Shown piece after piece: positions 22,401-37,400 of a DNA stretch of 64,000 nucleotides. The notes below the pieces were generated by a model, which was given only the letters and a program-made list of their open reading frames with translations, was not told the DNA's origin and made no database searches. The stretch covers positions 19,021,564 to 19,085,563 of the forward strand of contig CAIIXF020000007.1 of assembly GCA_903813345.2 (NCBI GenBank). The letters run 5' to 3'. Position 1 is the first letter of the stretch; each line of letters opens with the position of its first letter. Origin of the DNA: Owenia fusiformis (taxonomy: Eukaryota; Annelida; Polychaeta; Sabellida; Oweniidae). Both the position numbers and the translations under genes were made by a program.

Positions 22401-25400
22401 AAATATCAACTGCTATTTCATTGGATTAACATGTTATGGTTATTTCACAAAATGAAATGATTTGGATAACATGTTTTTACATTCCATTCAATTTCTTTCA
22501 ATAAATAACCTATCATCAATTTGCCATAGCAAACCAGAACTTAAGATGTTGGTATCACTATATTTCTTAAATACATAGTTGTTTTTGTAAGTACACAAAC
22601 TAAACTCAATGAGCTGGAACTCCTTGTTTTTAAGTCTTCACTTCAAACACTCTTGATCAGCAATTATACTTATATTTACAGCAACCTTGTGCTTTCCAAT
22701 ACTAAATATAGTACCTCACTCTTTATGAAAGATAAATAGTTTGTACAAGTCAATAGATCAATTTTTCACAGAAAGCCTCATTTGTGGTTATTTCCAGGAG
22801 AAAACATCCTATCTGCATCACTGTTACCATGACAACCAAATCTCAAAAATATCTTTTTTCTTATCATGGAGGAAATTCTAGGTTGATGCTTCAAAGGAAA
22901 CTGGTGAAGTTCATCTAGCTGTCTGCTATAAGAGAGACATAATGAGACAGCATCAAGTGCAGCTCTCCATGAGATTAAAGAAAACTTAAAACAGGTTGTT
23001 TTGTGCTAAAAACAGTTGGGTAAGCTCTAATGTCTTCCTCTGCACTGTTGTAAGTCAATTTGAAAACGTTACATTGAATGGAACTAGCAATAAATAGCTC
23101 TCTTACCAAAACCATATATCCATGGCTGCAAATCTTTGACTTTCTCACTGTACCATGTCATACTTATAGCTAATATATTTATACGGTCTGAGATCAATTT
23201 AATAATACCATATACAGGGTGACCACAAGAAAATGTTATCCTCTAATTTTGGAATAACTTTGTCAAATGTGATAGATTTTTTTTGTGTAGATAAAGTGTT
23301 CAATAGAGAAAATAGTAGTGTACTTATATTGTATCTATGATTTTTAGACTTAACTTGGGATTTCTGTCTTAGCCATTATTTGAGTCATTTCTGGATTGCT
23401 TTGATACATCATATTATCAATAATATGTCAAATCTGCCCATTTTTCTAAAATAATTTTGTAACATGATGAATTGACTTGCCTAATAGGTAAATTTTAAGA
23501 AAAACAGATTTCCTAACATGATATCTCCAAAGTTCTAAGTTGCTTCTGCTGTGTAAGCACAATGTACTCGGTACATCAATTTTTAGTGAATTGAACTAAA
23601 AAAATGAAAAATCATGAAGATTCCTCTATATTTTACTCTAAACTAGAAGGTAACGTTTTTTGTGGTCACCCTGTAAGTCCTACATCTACACCTTAGGCTA
23701 GTGTCCTTTTCTATCATTAGTCCTTAATATAACCTACACACGTCAATACTAATAAAAATAGATCAACTTCTCATGATACAAGACAAGATATAAGAGAAAT
23801 TCTGAACATTCACCTCTGTAAGTATCTCTATATATATGTATCTCAAGGCAAGATATACTTTCCGTTATTAATCAAAATGAAGACATTGGCTTCCACGTGG
23901 CAATTATTGGTCTCCCTCTCCTATTACTACAATATTATTTTACCTTCAGTCGTCAAATTAAAGATGTGTTCAAAACAAAAATATTTACTGTATCATTGTT
24001 TTGCATACCTATTCAATCCTACTAAGAATCAACAAAAAATGGAAAGATGTTGTATATAGAATATGTACAATATACTGGAAACATATTGTATTTAACTTAA
24101 GTAAACTAAGGATAGTGCAATGTAAAGTAGTATTTCACCCTAACAGAGTACCACATCATAGGCACCATCTCGTATGTTTCACACTTAATTCAATGTTTTT
24201 TGGGTGGTTGGGTGGTGAATGACCATTTCATGAACTCCAACGTATGAAAAATTTTAAAGAACAATTCATGGGTAGTCCTAAGAGTTATGAAATGGATAAT
24301 GTGTCCAATTTGAGCGATATTTGCTAAAAATGACGTACCTCTTTATGTAGTGATGAGATGCTACCACTCGACCCCACCGCAGAACCATTGGGAGGCGAAT
24401 TAGGCCCTGAATCAGGATTACTGTGACATGATAATGTGGTGTCGACTGAAATGAAAAAGAATTATTTACTGAAAATATCAATAATCTCAAAATACAATCC
24501 TTCTGTGATCTTTTTTTACTCTAGTTGTGGTGTCCTTGAGAGAAAAAAGTGAGAAAGATGGGTTCTCCTCTAATAGTTTGAACTGAACAGTTTAGGAAAT
24601 AAGGTCTCAATACTGGTTAAAGTTATATCTGAATGAAAGTATGGCCAAAAGGTTCAAAGTATACATGATCAAATTATCTAGAGGTATGTTTTGTCATCAA
24701 TATGCTCGGACTACAATCTTTTGACATGACTGAAAGCATTGCTCCAGAGTATTTCAAAGTGTGTGGAGAAAGCAGCAAGTTTGTTAAATATTTACAATAC
24801 TGTATTCAATATCAATATGTAATAATTAAAATGAATTTACTTTTAATTTGTACTGTTGGGGAAAAAGTTTTGAATCAATAAAACAAGCAGAGATATAACT
24901 GCAAAAAATTGAGGAAAGGTTTCATTTGGCAAGGGATAAAAAAATACTCAAATACATAATTTAGGATATCATTCTAACAGTTTTTTTGTCATTATATATG
25001 GCTTCCACTTAGCATCCGTGGCCTCTACTAGCCTTCTATTTAATAATACACGGGTTTAAATTATGGTTTTGTTTGACGTCAATAGCATGCTGCTTATTAC
25101 TGTATGATAACACCATGCGGTTAGAAATTCACAATTACTACTCATGTCTACGCTATCTAAAATATATTAACCAAACACAATTCATGATATGACACTTGAA
25201 ACATTCATGAACGGCTTCAAAAGGTTTAATTGTTTGATAACTGATGTCAAAATGTCATCCATACACCACCCACTGTCATAAAACATAATCCTAATAAAAA
25301 AAATGAAATAGGTGGTATTTTGAATGTTCATGTATTTATTGCAACATCAATCTGATTTTCTTTGTCAGGATAATTATTTCATTCTGGCTGAATCACATTC

Positions 25401-28400
25401 TCATATTTATACTTAAGTTCTTACATATGAAGAATTTGGGCCAAATCAACACCTCCTTTCCAAACAAGGTTTACTCTATATATGTACAGTAGTCAATTCT
25501 CTTCTCACCAGTGGAAAAATGAAATACTCACTTGTGAGAGGTGTTTTTCTTTTAAGTGGTAATGGAGTGCGATCTTTGCGTCTTAATAGCGGACTACTGC
25601 GCCGATCCAGAACTTTCTGCTTTAATACAGATCTCACTTTCAAGTTGGGTTCAGATGCTGAAGAGAGAGACCTTGAGTTAGTAATGGCCACATAATAGCA
25701 CGTCCAAAGTATGGAGAATATGGATGAATCTTTCATGTTATATAAGTCCCCCTAATTAGCTCTCAACACTCAATTTTTATAATATTTAAAGAAACAATTT
25801 TAACCAAAATCAAATAATAAACGTTTGCTATAACATGTAATGATTTCTTGAAATAAACCAGGATCTATTTTTGAATGGATTTATTATCACATTTTTTTAA
25901 TATGAATTTTTGAAATATAAATAACATGTTTTTTCACCAATTATGAATCAAACATCAATAAAATAGATTAAATAGATTAATATGAGAAAGATTTGATTAA
26001 ATTGTCAGTTGAGTGTTGCTGCATTAGGAGAGACGATTATAAGGATGATGGATGATGGTAAAGAGGCTATGATATCAAATCTGTTAATATCCAACATGTC
26101 ACGATGCATTAGTTCCAAAACGCATCTATAGGTAGCGCCACATACTGAATCTCGTGCAACATACATCAAAAATCGCACAAACCCTTAAAATCTATACAAG
26201 TCATTAACATGACAAAATGTCACCACCTAGTTGCTAATAATATTATTAGTTCAATCCCAAGTCAGATTTGAACTTCTGAGAACTTTTAGATGATTTTGAA
26301 AAAAACTGAAGTCAGTCTGAACTGTATTTGTTAAGTTATTGGAAGTTTTAAGAATTTGTTACAGACGCCAACCGCCGATCACCAACAGCCGTCACAAAAA
26401 ACGGACACCATAACAATATGTCACCACGTTTTGGTGGTGACATAAAAAATGCTAAAATAACAAGACTGCGCAATCTTCATTTTGTAATCCATTTAAGGTT
26501 AAGACATCTACAGCTAAGTAGCCCTGGAGGTTAAATATATACAAATTATAATTTAGCACATATAATATACCCACAAATCTCATGCTATTATTAACCTACA
26601 CTAATTCAAACTTCAACCTAATAATAAAACAGTAATTAGCTATGCAACTGGAAATATGAAAATCAACTTTTGTAAAAGTATGCATGAGAAAATGTTAAAG
26701 AAAGTGCTATGCCTTTATATGTGTATGGCCATCTAGTACATCCCCCATTGAAATATAGGCCCATCTATTAAAGCCTCCAATTCAACCTAGTAAAACTGCC
26801 TTTCCTTTGAAATAAAGGTCTGTGTAGCAGAACCAGCCATTCATTGAAATGAAGGTCCAAGTGATGAAAAAGTCTTCAATGGGAGGACCAAGGGATTTAG
26901 TGACATACCAAGTAGCCAAACAGTGGTCACATAAAAAGATAAATGAATTCCAAATTACCTGTTTTCCGCAGTGGGAAATCATCATCATATTGTCCCAGCA
27001 TTCCTGGGTGTCTGTAGGGGGGTGAGAGACCACTCTGGGGTGGGGAGCTCTGCTCCAGAGAATTATGGTGAACAGCCCTGGAGGAAATAGAATGTACATA
27101 TAATCATCAACACATATGCATACATGAATATAACATGAGAAAAGTGGGACACAGTAAGTTAAAATTAGATCAAGAAAATTTATTCTGTTACGAATGAATA
27201 AACTTTCTATCATGAATAAAACTGACTGAGAATGATGTAAAACAATAAAATGATAAAATCCAATCACCAAATCTGATTCAACATTGATCTTAACAAATGA
27301 AATCCTGAGTAAGAGATTCCTGAAGATCTCGAAGAACCAACTTTGCTTGGACTATCTCTTCCATTCTCTGTTTTACCTTTTAACTATCTCTCCCCTTCCT
27401 ATATGGGTATAACAGTATGATATTAAATGTATAAAGATTTTTGTTTTATACCTCATCTACATCCAATATATACTTTTTAGTTGAATTTTTTTTTATTTTT
27501 TTGTATTTTGATTCTAAATATTACAGAAATCATGATATAGAAAAGTCATCTACCGGTTAGAGTAATATATTTGGTTCCTCCTTTGGGATGATATGATATC
27601 TTCCTGTCTGTCCCTTCAGCACACAGTACCATATCATATTAGCCCTTGGGGCAAACTTAATATACAACCTCCCTAGATATAACGTGGATTGTTACAGCCA
27701 GTTTATCATTGCACTTAAAGTCATTTCAACATTCATCCACTTAGACATATAGGGGAGGGATCTGTCTTAATCTTAATTACAAAAATCAAATGAGAGGAAA
27801 AACAGAAAAAGCTAGGACAGTAAATGTATCCATTGTTATTTTTGGTCTAAATTTTGCTCATGTATACATGTATAATTCATGATATTGTAATTGTTTAATT
27901 AGCATAAGGTATAGTGTAAGATTGTTTTAATTGTCAAACTATTCTTCAGTATTGGAGGCTAAATAAATAAATAAATGTGACATGCCAATGCAAAAGTTCA
28001 TCTGTTTCATATTTCCAAACATGCAACAATGTAGCCTGGAAATCTTATCTCCACTTTTAATTCCAATATAATACGATACATGACCAGATGTGACTCATGT
28101 TATTTATACTTTAATGAACAAATCTTAAAATATACAAGTATCAAAAAACATTCAGAACTACCTATTTGCACTACCATTAGATGCTGATATTAACTAGAGG
28201 TTTAAGATTGCAAGCAATCTTAAGGAGGCCCCGTAGGCTTTTTTGAATATGTAAAGGTCAGCCAAAGCACAAATCTTAAATACAAGGTCATATATGAACT
28301 CCAGGCATCTTGTAGATGATTTTTAAAAAAACATTTGGTCAATTTGAAGCAAGTTGAAATTTAGTCTTGAAAAGTTTCGAAATGTGACATTTTTTCAGTT

Positions 28401-31400
28401 TTTGAGTTCTAATATCTCGAAACTGGAGCAAAATTTTAATAAATAGTCAATTGCTAATATGTGTAGAGCCTTTAGAGGAATATATATTCTGACTTTCAGT
28501 AAAAAAAATTGATTTGTAGTCTCCAATTTTGAGAAACTTAGAAAACACAGTTTGTGATTTAGTGATGTGACCTTGACCTTTGACCTTGCAAATTTTACTT
28601 TTTTGGGCCTCTTAAGGTCTTTTGTGATTAAATGCACCTAAATTTGAATCCAGAAAATCGATTTAAAAAATCAACTTTTTTTACCTTTCCGAGGTCACTG
28701 AAGGTCAACTAAAGGTCAAAGGTCAAAAGTAAGGTCAGATTTGGAATCCTGACAACTTGTAGATGATTTTTAAAAAAAAAATTGGTCAATTTGAACCAAG
28801 TTAAAAAATGACCAATTTTTACCGTTTTTTGACGTCAATTATCTCAAAAACGGTAAAAAATTAACGCGAAAATATAGTGAGCAATTCGTAGGGAATGCTT
28901 ATATCTAGTTACATTTTAATTCATCGCAAGAAATAATGAAGTATGAGGATGAAATCTGAGAAACTTAAAAAAAACTTTGATTTGACCTAGATTTTGACCT
29001 TGACCTAGATAAAAATTCCTTTCCCCCCAAGTTCAGCCAAGGTCCCTGGTAGGTGCATGAAGGAGATGGTTGAAAGGTAGTTGGAAGTAGGAGAAAAGGG
29101 TTTAGGAAGAATAAAGAATAATAATAATAATAATATCTATAAAATTAATAGGAGGCCCCCCGTTGGGGCCTCCTAATAATATTTCCAAGAAGTAAGTGAA
29201 CTAATAACAATTTAAAAATGTTAAGGGTGCATCTTTTGTAATGTGCACTTGGTATGCTACTAACTAGACAGAATTGTATCAAAGTCTATTGATGGCACAA
29301 ACTACATGTTGAAAGATCTTTGAAACATTGGTATAAGAATTGAGGACTGGGGTCTGTTGAGTATCTTATTTATATAAAATGAAACCTGTGTATATTGAAA
29401 TTTTTATGTTCAGTGTTGGTACGTGTTCATTACAGAGAGAGAGTAATTTATACAGAAGTCAATTCTACAATATTTTCATGTGGTCTTGTTGTACCTTGTG
29501 TATAAGTCACCCTTATGAGACATTATCCCATACAAAGGCTCCATTCATTAGATTATAACCATTTTCACATTAGAATATAGGTACAGTACATATACATATA
29601 TAAGTGGTTTACCAGTCTGGACAGAAAACAGCTATTAAGTGGAGAAAGACATTAAAAAAGAAAAATGTTAAAAGTCATCAATTATGATTTGAAATGTCAT
29701 AATCAAGGCCAAATATAAATACCAACAATCAATAAGCAATTTATCAAATTAACAGCAAAAATAAACACTAACTGTCTGAATGATTTCAACAAAACAATTT
29801 TGTATATAGTTATTTTTAGTTCCAGGTTAATATACAGTATCTATTTCCAGTTTAAATATAGTCGGAAATGAGCAAGTAAACATGAATATCAACTGACCGT
29901 TATTTGAGTTGTAAAAAAAAATTTCTAATTTGTAACTATAAAATGTTAAAAAAATCTGACAACTGGTACTCGAGTTATCACCTGGACAGACAAATGAACG
30001 AACATATCGGGGATGGAAAAACAGACAGAGGGCTTCTCTATATTCTTCCCATGAAATAACAAATAAATCAGCCCCCCTCCCTAATATACCCCACTGATAT
30101 TTCATGTTAGTTAATCCTTACACGTAAAAGTTGAAGTATAATGAGAAGGCAGTGAGGAAAAAACAACCTCATATTAAGATTAATCAATAAATTACAAGTA
30201 ACTTGACATAAACTCAATGTCAAAGACAGCTTATTACTATTATTGAATCTCAAAATTGCATTACTATTGAACCAAGTATTATATAAGTACATATAAGAAA
30301 GCTGCTGTAAATGATGCAAGGAATGGTTTGTTTTTTCCCAATCCAACAACTCAATTATGTTGTCGTAAATGTACTATATACCAAAATAAAAAAATTGCAG
30401 TTTTTCTCTTATTCTAACGTTGCCTTATGTATTATTCCATAAGATAATTCTGAAAATGATGCCTTATACAATATTAAGTGATAGATACCAAACAATTTTA
30501 CTCTGAGTTGCGTTTGCTTAGATGGTAAAGACCTGAAGAGATAATACAAGCAATATCAGAGTTTAAGGTCTGAGTGCATCAGCTCGAGATTATGGAAAAC
30601 AAATCTTAATGGAAACATCTGACATCAATGCTCTTAAAATAGAATATTTTTTTCTTCTGACGTCAGAGGTTTGTGTGATAACATTGACTGTAAATACTCA
30701 TAAAAAACAAGTTGAATGTCATCGACCAAGTATAAAGAGTATACTAAATCATCTACACAAATAAGGTCATGTCAAGACAATCATCATTATAGGCCCTTGC
30801 AAATCCAAATGTCTGTTTACATGCCTGGTCATCAAATTACCTAGTCAAACTCTTCATTTTTTCACATTTAGACATTTTTTATTATAAATTTCTCTACTGA
30901 TAATTTTTAAAGTAAAATAATATACAACTCTTCCGTCTTTTATTATAGAAAAGAATATCTTGCTAATCGGACAATTTATTTGTAAGGGCTTTGTGGATCT
31001 TACTTGTAAATATCATAATAGGCACACAACCAGCAGTTCTTACATTGTATTTGTTTACAACCAATGCTGGTGAGTAATACCTCTTGGATATATATCCCAT
31101 TTCATTTTCTGGTCATAACTTAATAGGGTAAACATAAAGACATTCCCAGGAACTTCTCATTGAAGGAGTCCTGTGTTATTTTATACATACTGATCCCTAG
31201 ACCTAAAAGTATATACCATTGCCGTTTGTGCAAGTTGTAGATCACTCACTCAAACACAATGAATTTCATGATGCAACAAGCAAATAGACTTACCGAACCA
31301 GGGACCACTAGTTGAACCAGTACTTGAACCAGGAACCAGTACCTGAGCCGGGGACCAGCACTTGATCCAGGGACCAGCACTTGAACGAGGACTCAGTACT

Positions 31401-34400
31401 TTAACCAGGGACCAGCACTTGAACAAGGAACCAGTACTTGAACCAGGGACCAGTACTTAAACTAGAGACCAGTATTTGAACCATGACCAGTGCTTGAACC
31501 AGTACTTGAACAAGGGACCAGTGCTTGAACAAGGGATCAGTACTTGAACCATGGACCAGTACTTGAACCAGGGACCAGCACATGAACCAGGAACCAGTAC
31601 TTGAACCAGGGACCACTCAATATCGCATTAATAGAATTCATCCTTACCTTTAACAAATACTGTTCAATAAAATCATTCTCATAAATAAAAAATTTATATT
31701 TTATGAACAAGTTTTTGTATTGTGTGTATTTCACACCTTATATTCAACTGGGACTAACCCCTGGGAATTCTTTCATGAAAAATAAATGATAAAAGTCTGA
31801 TGTTGACAAAACAGAACTGATACTGATTTGGCATATTTTACCTGACCTTGTATCTCGTAGAAGCATGTGTGAAGATTAATACCTGAATCTAGCCCTACTC
31901 ACTGAATCTAGCCATACTAACTAAATCTAGCCATACTAACTAAATCTAGCCATACTAACTGAATCTAGCCATACTAACTGAATCTAGCCATACAACTGGA
32001 CAATTACTGAACATTTTGCACTTCAATTATAATGATCCCAGATGTAACTTTCATGGGGCTTTATGGGAGTTTAAATATGAAAGGATTGTTAGCTTCTAAT
32101 ATCATACTCAATTCATGAACATTCCTAAAATGTAATATTGTATTTTTTACTACATACTCAGATTAGATGAAGGAAAAATAACAAGACTCATCTCTTATTG
32201 GCAGAGTGCATATTAAGTCCAACTCTGGTAAAGGGTGGGATATTTGTACTAATAGTACATTTATTGAACCAACATATCTCGAGGGCACACTTTGTTTACT
32301 TAATTTATTTCGGATCAATCATTTTAAGAAAATCTCTGAAGGGAAAACATTTAGAAATTGAGCCTTGGAAATGGTGAGAAAATCACTGTTGTGCCAACAC
32401 TGCAGTGGAACAAACAATTTGATTTCAAATATAACAGAATGATGTTCTTGCCATTTGAGAAATGCCAATTCTTAAAATATCACAATAGAATACTACATTC
32501 TTCTTTTTCACTCAATGCCACCATAGCTTGCATACTATGTGTATGTTTTTATTCAAAAAGTTAGTTAAAGCTTTCAATGTCATATATGTTTTATGTCCCT
32601 GGTAAATAAAACAAGGCATTAACATGCAAAATGTCACCACCTGCCATTTGTTACAGATTCCGAACCTGGAGTGCCAAACTCAGAACACCATCCACAAAAA
32701 GTTGTGAGACTATAACAAAGTTGTGACAAAAAATGAACTTCCCTATACTGTTGCATCTGATAAACATATGAACTTCCATGCCCATGATAAAAAATAAATG
32801 AATTTCCTGTCTTGTTGTACCTGATTATTGTCAAATATGAAGTTCTATGCCCTTGGATCAAACTGAGAATATAACTTACCAGTGTCTAAACTGTGGGGGT
32901 GAGTGGTTTGCCCCCATTGCCTCTCGCTGTTTTTTATTTAAAACAAACTCTGCTAATTTCAATTTTACTTCTGACGAAGCTACTGCACCTGTAACAAATG
33001 AACTAAGTTAACAATTCATATTTCTCTGTGTAAATACTTCTGTTTGATTGGGTAAGAGTAGGTGAACAATTTGTACCATCTTAACATTGTATTCTGTAAA
33101 CTTTAACACTAGATTCATTTGCTTGTTTCAGATCATATAGAATTAGATTTCTTAAAATCACAATATGTATTGATGATGTGAATTACATGTTCACTCACTT
33201 TCTTGGTCCTTTTTCTTATTTTTGAGCTGCTCTATCCGATGCCTTTCCTGGCGATCTTTTTCTATCCTTGTGGCCTCTTCCAGTTTTTTCTGTTGCTCAA
33301 GGTACTCTTGCTGCTTCTGAACCAACAGCATTTGCTGGAACAGAAAATATAGTCATTGTATTATAATAAGAGTAATTGTATAATAACATATAGTGATTCT
33401 AACATAACATCTAGTCATTACTCAATAGTCGCTGTAACAGAACATAGTCATTGTATTATAATAGTGACTCATTACAGCACAATATATAGCCATTATATTG
33501 TAGCATAGTCATTGTATTGCAAAAGTCTATTATAAAAGTTGCAGTAACAAAACATATAGGCATTGTACTGTAACACATTCATTGTATTATAATACAAAGT
33601 CATGGTAACATGATAAATAGTCATTGTAATGTTACATGTGGCCAATTTATTGTAACATATAGTCATTGCAACATTACATATTAAAAAATAATTAGAGTCA
33701 TTTTACATAATAATATTCATTCACATTGTGTTAATACAGCTACATTATGTTAGATATTATTAAGATTAGTGATTCCCATTCCCTCCTTTATTAGAACATG
33801 CCTCTATTAGACCATGTCTCTATTAGACCATGCCTCTATTAGACCATGCCTTGCCCACAACACCATGCATTGCAGAAACATGCATAACACATGGGAACAT
33901 ATAGTCTAATTCCATGGTGGTTTTCAGTTTTAAAATGGGGCCTGGGTAAGGAAAAATAGGTAATCCATAGGGAGGAGGTAGTATGTTGTGGTAAAATATA
34001 TCCATAAGTGAATGCCGAATGCATAATTTATTCAAAAGGTTTGTAAAACATTCCTGAATCGTTTATTTGGTGTTTGCCTGGGTAATCAAGGTATCATAGT
34101 TATTCAAAGTTCCAGAGTATTCTTTTTTGACACCTTATTGTATCAGTGGAGTTGAATTTTAGATTAATTCATGCTAAGCACAGCTTAGCTTTTGCGATTT
34201 TATAACCTTTATATGAAAGAGATGATGAACAGTTAGAATCAGTCAAAAATCTTAACCGAAATCCCTTTCTTGACTTTTTCATATTGTCAACTGTTGTTGT
34301 ATTGGTACAACTGGTTTTCTCAATTTGCACTTGTTAGGGGACATCAGGTCAGAAACATCATCAATGAGCAGTATGTGAGGCCCTACTTCCCAATTAGACA

Positions 34401-37400
34401 TTCAATTAGGACAATTAAGCAATGTTGTTAAAAGTTAGACATGAAACCACCAAAATAGCAATAAAGTACAGTTTATCAAATCAGTAAATGTAATATTATT
34501 ATTAGTAAATGGATTAGTAATGGGAGACATGCACTAAGAAGCGCTGCATTGCTGAATAAAAAAGTAAATAAAGTTAACCCAGTGTGATCTAAAGAATTTT
34601 TGGCATTGAGTACTTCGAATAAGTATTTTATAAGTCTACAAATAAATCCAGACCCTTTCTATCCCTGGGGATGGATATCATAAGTAAAGGTGATGGTTGG
34701 GGCAGTAGGTCGGTAAGGGTGTACCAGGGCTGGGTTATATGGTATAGAAAAAACAGAGGGAAAATACCTCTGGCACTGCCTGTAGTTGGAATAGTCTAGC
34801 CTGGGCTAACAAGGGGAGACTGCGCTTAAATGCCAAATCCTCTTTGCTAGGGCTCTACAATTATATAAAGTTAAAAAACGCTCAGTGTCCTAAACAACAT
34901 CAAAATTAGAAAATATGTAGAATAACCTACTTGCACCAATGCTATTTTCTGTAAATATTTGAACTTGAAAATATCTCAACACAGACTAGTTGTTAAATTC
35001 AATTGGCTTTCAGAAATAACATGAGGCGCATGCAGCATATGTCAAGATGCTTTGTGTAGGTGAACAACCTTTTCAAGCCTTTATTTCAGGAAAGAAGTTC
35101 TGTATGAGAGACTGTTGGTGATACGAATTGCAGAACTTTACAAATAAATATAAAATTCGGGTATTTTATATAGAGAGCCCTTTTAAACACATGAAAAATT
35201 ACATACAAATCTAAATCATGAGAAAATAGAAACTGATAATATGTCATGAAACATAAGAATTCTTTCAGTGAAAATCGATAACATTGGTTTGTCCTTTTAT
35301 GGAAGAAAGTAAATTATAGAATTCTCCCGAGACAATTCCTGATCGTAATCATAAGAGTACATATACACTATTATCATCATATTGTGCACTATCTTATTAT
35401 GACAAGGAGCAATCATCTTATAATATGGTGCTCAGCCAATCAGAGCCATATAAACAGCATGATTGAGGTTTACCAGAAAAGAGGATGAGTTGTCACACAC
35501 TCTTTTGCAAAGGTAATAATACACCTGGTATATGCAGCAACCGATAATGGACTGGTCTGGTACAACAACGTGACCAGTGCAGTGCAACAATAATTTTGAA
35601 TGTAAATTACCCACAACTTAGCTTAATTTGAAATCTATGATATCTTGGAATGTTTGGAAGCTCCCCAATTTTCTATATTTCTAGACGAAGTAAAAAAAAG
35701 AAAAAGCCTATTTGTGTATTTCAAGAGTTTCGATGAAAGATATTAAGCTAGTTATTGGAAATTTACATTCAAAAATCATAACTGTTGAATCACACCAATC
35801 ACGATGTTGTCCAGACTGGTCATTATTTTTGCTGCATATACCAAGGGTGTAATAATTATATAAGTAGCACTGAAGCTTATATCTGATGCTTAATAACTAA
35901 CAATCAAAGGTGTAAAACTTCACATACATTACACAAATACTAATTAGTCTGTATGTAGACTTATGTGTGTGATTTGATACAATTGTCAGCAAAAGAAATA
36001 CATATAGTAACATACAATGTTAAGAATGGTGATAAGATGACTGGCACTAATTTTCATATTCCCCAAGGTTGTATGGATGAAGTTAGAACAATTGAAACAT
36101 TGTACATAAAGATGCTAGCTTTCAGATTTTCCCAAATTGTATACCAATGAAAAAGAGCTAATTTGTAACTTATTATTTGAAAAAAAATTCTGTGCCTTTT
36201 TCGATCAAATTGGGTCGTGAATCGCCACAATATAGCGTCTTCGATATCGTCAATGACAACAGAATCTGAATTTGAAATATTTTACAAAGACAACGGCATA
36301 TGGTTATAATACAGTGTCCATTTAGTCTAGGTGCTCTATTAAACATTCAGTTCATGAAAATCTAATTGCAGCTACGGTTATGTCCGTCATTTGTGACAAC
36401 GGTATCTGACTTTAACATTGTCAGGCTATTCCGGTGTGTCTTTAAGATATCGGCAAAGCAAAGAGTAGTATAAACAATAGTTTGGCACCAAGCCTCCAAA
36501 TTCCCCTCCCCCATCTCTATCACCTCTTTTTAGCCCTGGATAGGGATCACAAAGCTATCAAGCAATACCATTAAGATAAGATCCAGATTTTTTTAAAGGC
36601 TCAAACAAAACTTTCTCCAAAGCAAATGCAACATACAGCTTTGTGCCTCTTAGATTAGCATAAGCTTAGCATTCAGCAGCAACTAATAATGAAGAAGTAA
36701 TTCTTAATATCATAATCACAGGTAGTAATAAAAAATAATATCTAATGAGGTTAACAATTAAGAAAAAATCGAATCTTGTCAAACTGAAATTTGGATTATC
36801 ATCTAGGCAAAATGACCTCTTTCTTAAACAGTATAGCAGCAACATTTTGAAAGAGGAGGGGTATACCCATAATGCAAAAGTAAGATAAGGTAAGGGAGTA
36901 GTCTATCTGATATCTAGACATGTACTCAAGATTAAACCTCTGAACTGTAGTTCAGAAATTGACAGAGGTGTCAACTTATTTTTATGTACTTGATACAGAT
37001 TTTAGAAAGATTTTTCACAACCTTGAAATCTTCAAAAATAATTTGATTCTGAAAAAAACATTAAAGGCCCCATGTAAAGTTTAAACCACTTTGGCTTATA
37101 TTGTAGTCTTACCCAATGTTATCAAAGTGTGATATGTGAAACTTTTTTTTTTTTATTTCAAAAAGTGGTTTTTGATAGACTTTTTGTTCCAAAATTAGTG
37201 AATTTATTTAAAACCAACTTTTAGAGGTCACTCATATCTTCTAATTAGCCACAATTCATACCAATGCATAGCATACATCCTCCCATGTTTTTTGCCGAAA
37301 CAATTAAGAAAATCTGTTGATAAACAAGCGAGAAATGAACTTATCAGTGCATGAAAATGGTTCTGAGAAAAATGCATTTCAAAATTTTAGTTCTCATAGA

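Larger units (their letters stand above)
19070..24338 (-). other. HDAC intron (5.3 kb) with MITE insertions
   Basis: The intron separates the SISSLHKE exon from the ELGPLPL exon. It contains MITE family A copy 3 and a 459-bp CAGGGTGACC element. No exon-like conserved peptide is seen elsewhere in it, though an unconserved linker exon could be missed. Confidence 0.6.
27078..32879 (-). other. HDAC intron (5.8 kb) with repeat-rich content
   Basis: The intron lies between the MEF2-helix exon and the FPLRKT exon. It contains the half-site-rich element at 28193-29174, a dispersed fragment near 29372-29460 related to 63403-63580, two 19-bp minisatellites and a GTCACCAC repeat. No coding exon is recognised. 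Confidence 0.6.

Noticed and set aside
26782-27270. 162-codon open frame on the minus strand
   Set aside because: It overlaps the HDAC FPLRKT exon in the wrong frame and runs through its splice sites; no domain.
31401-31734. minus-strand frames rich in [10 protein letters not shown]
   Set aside because: They are translation of the 19-bp minisatellite, with no gene signals.
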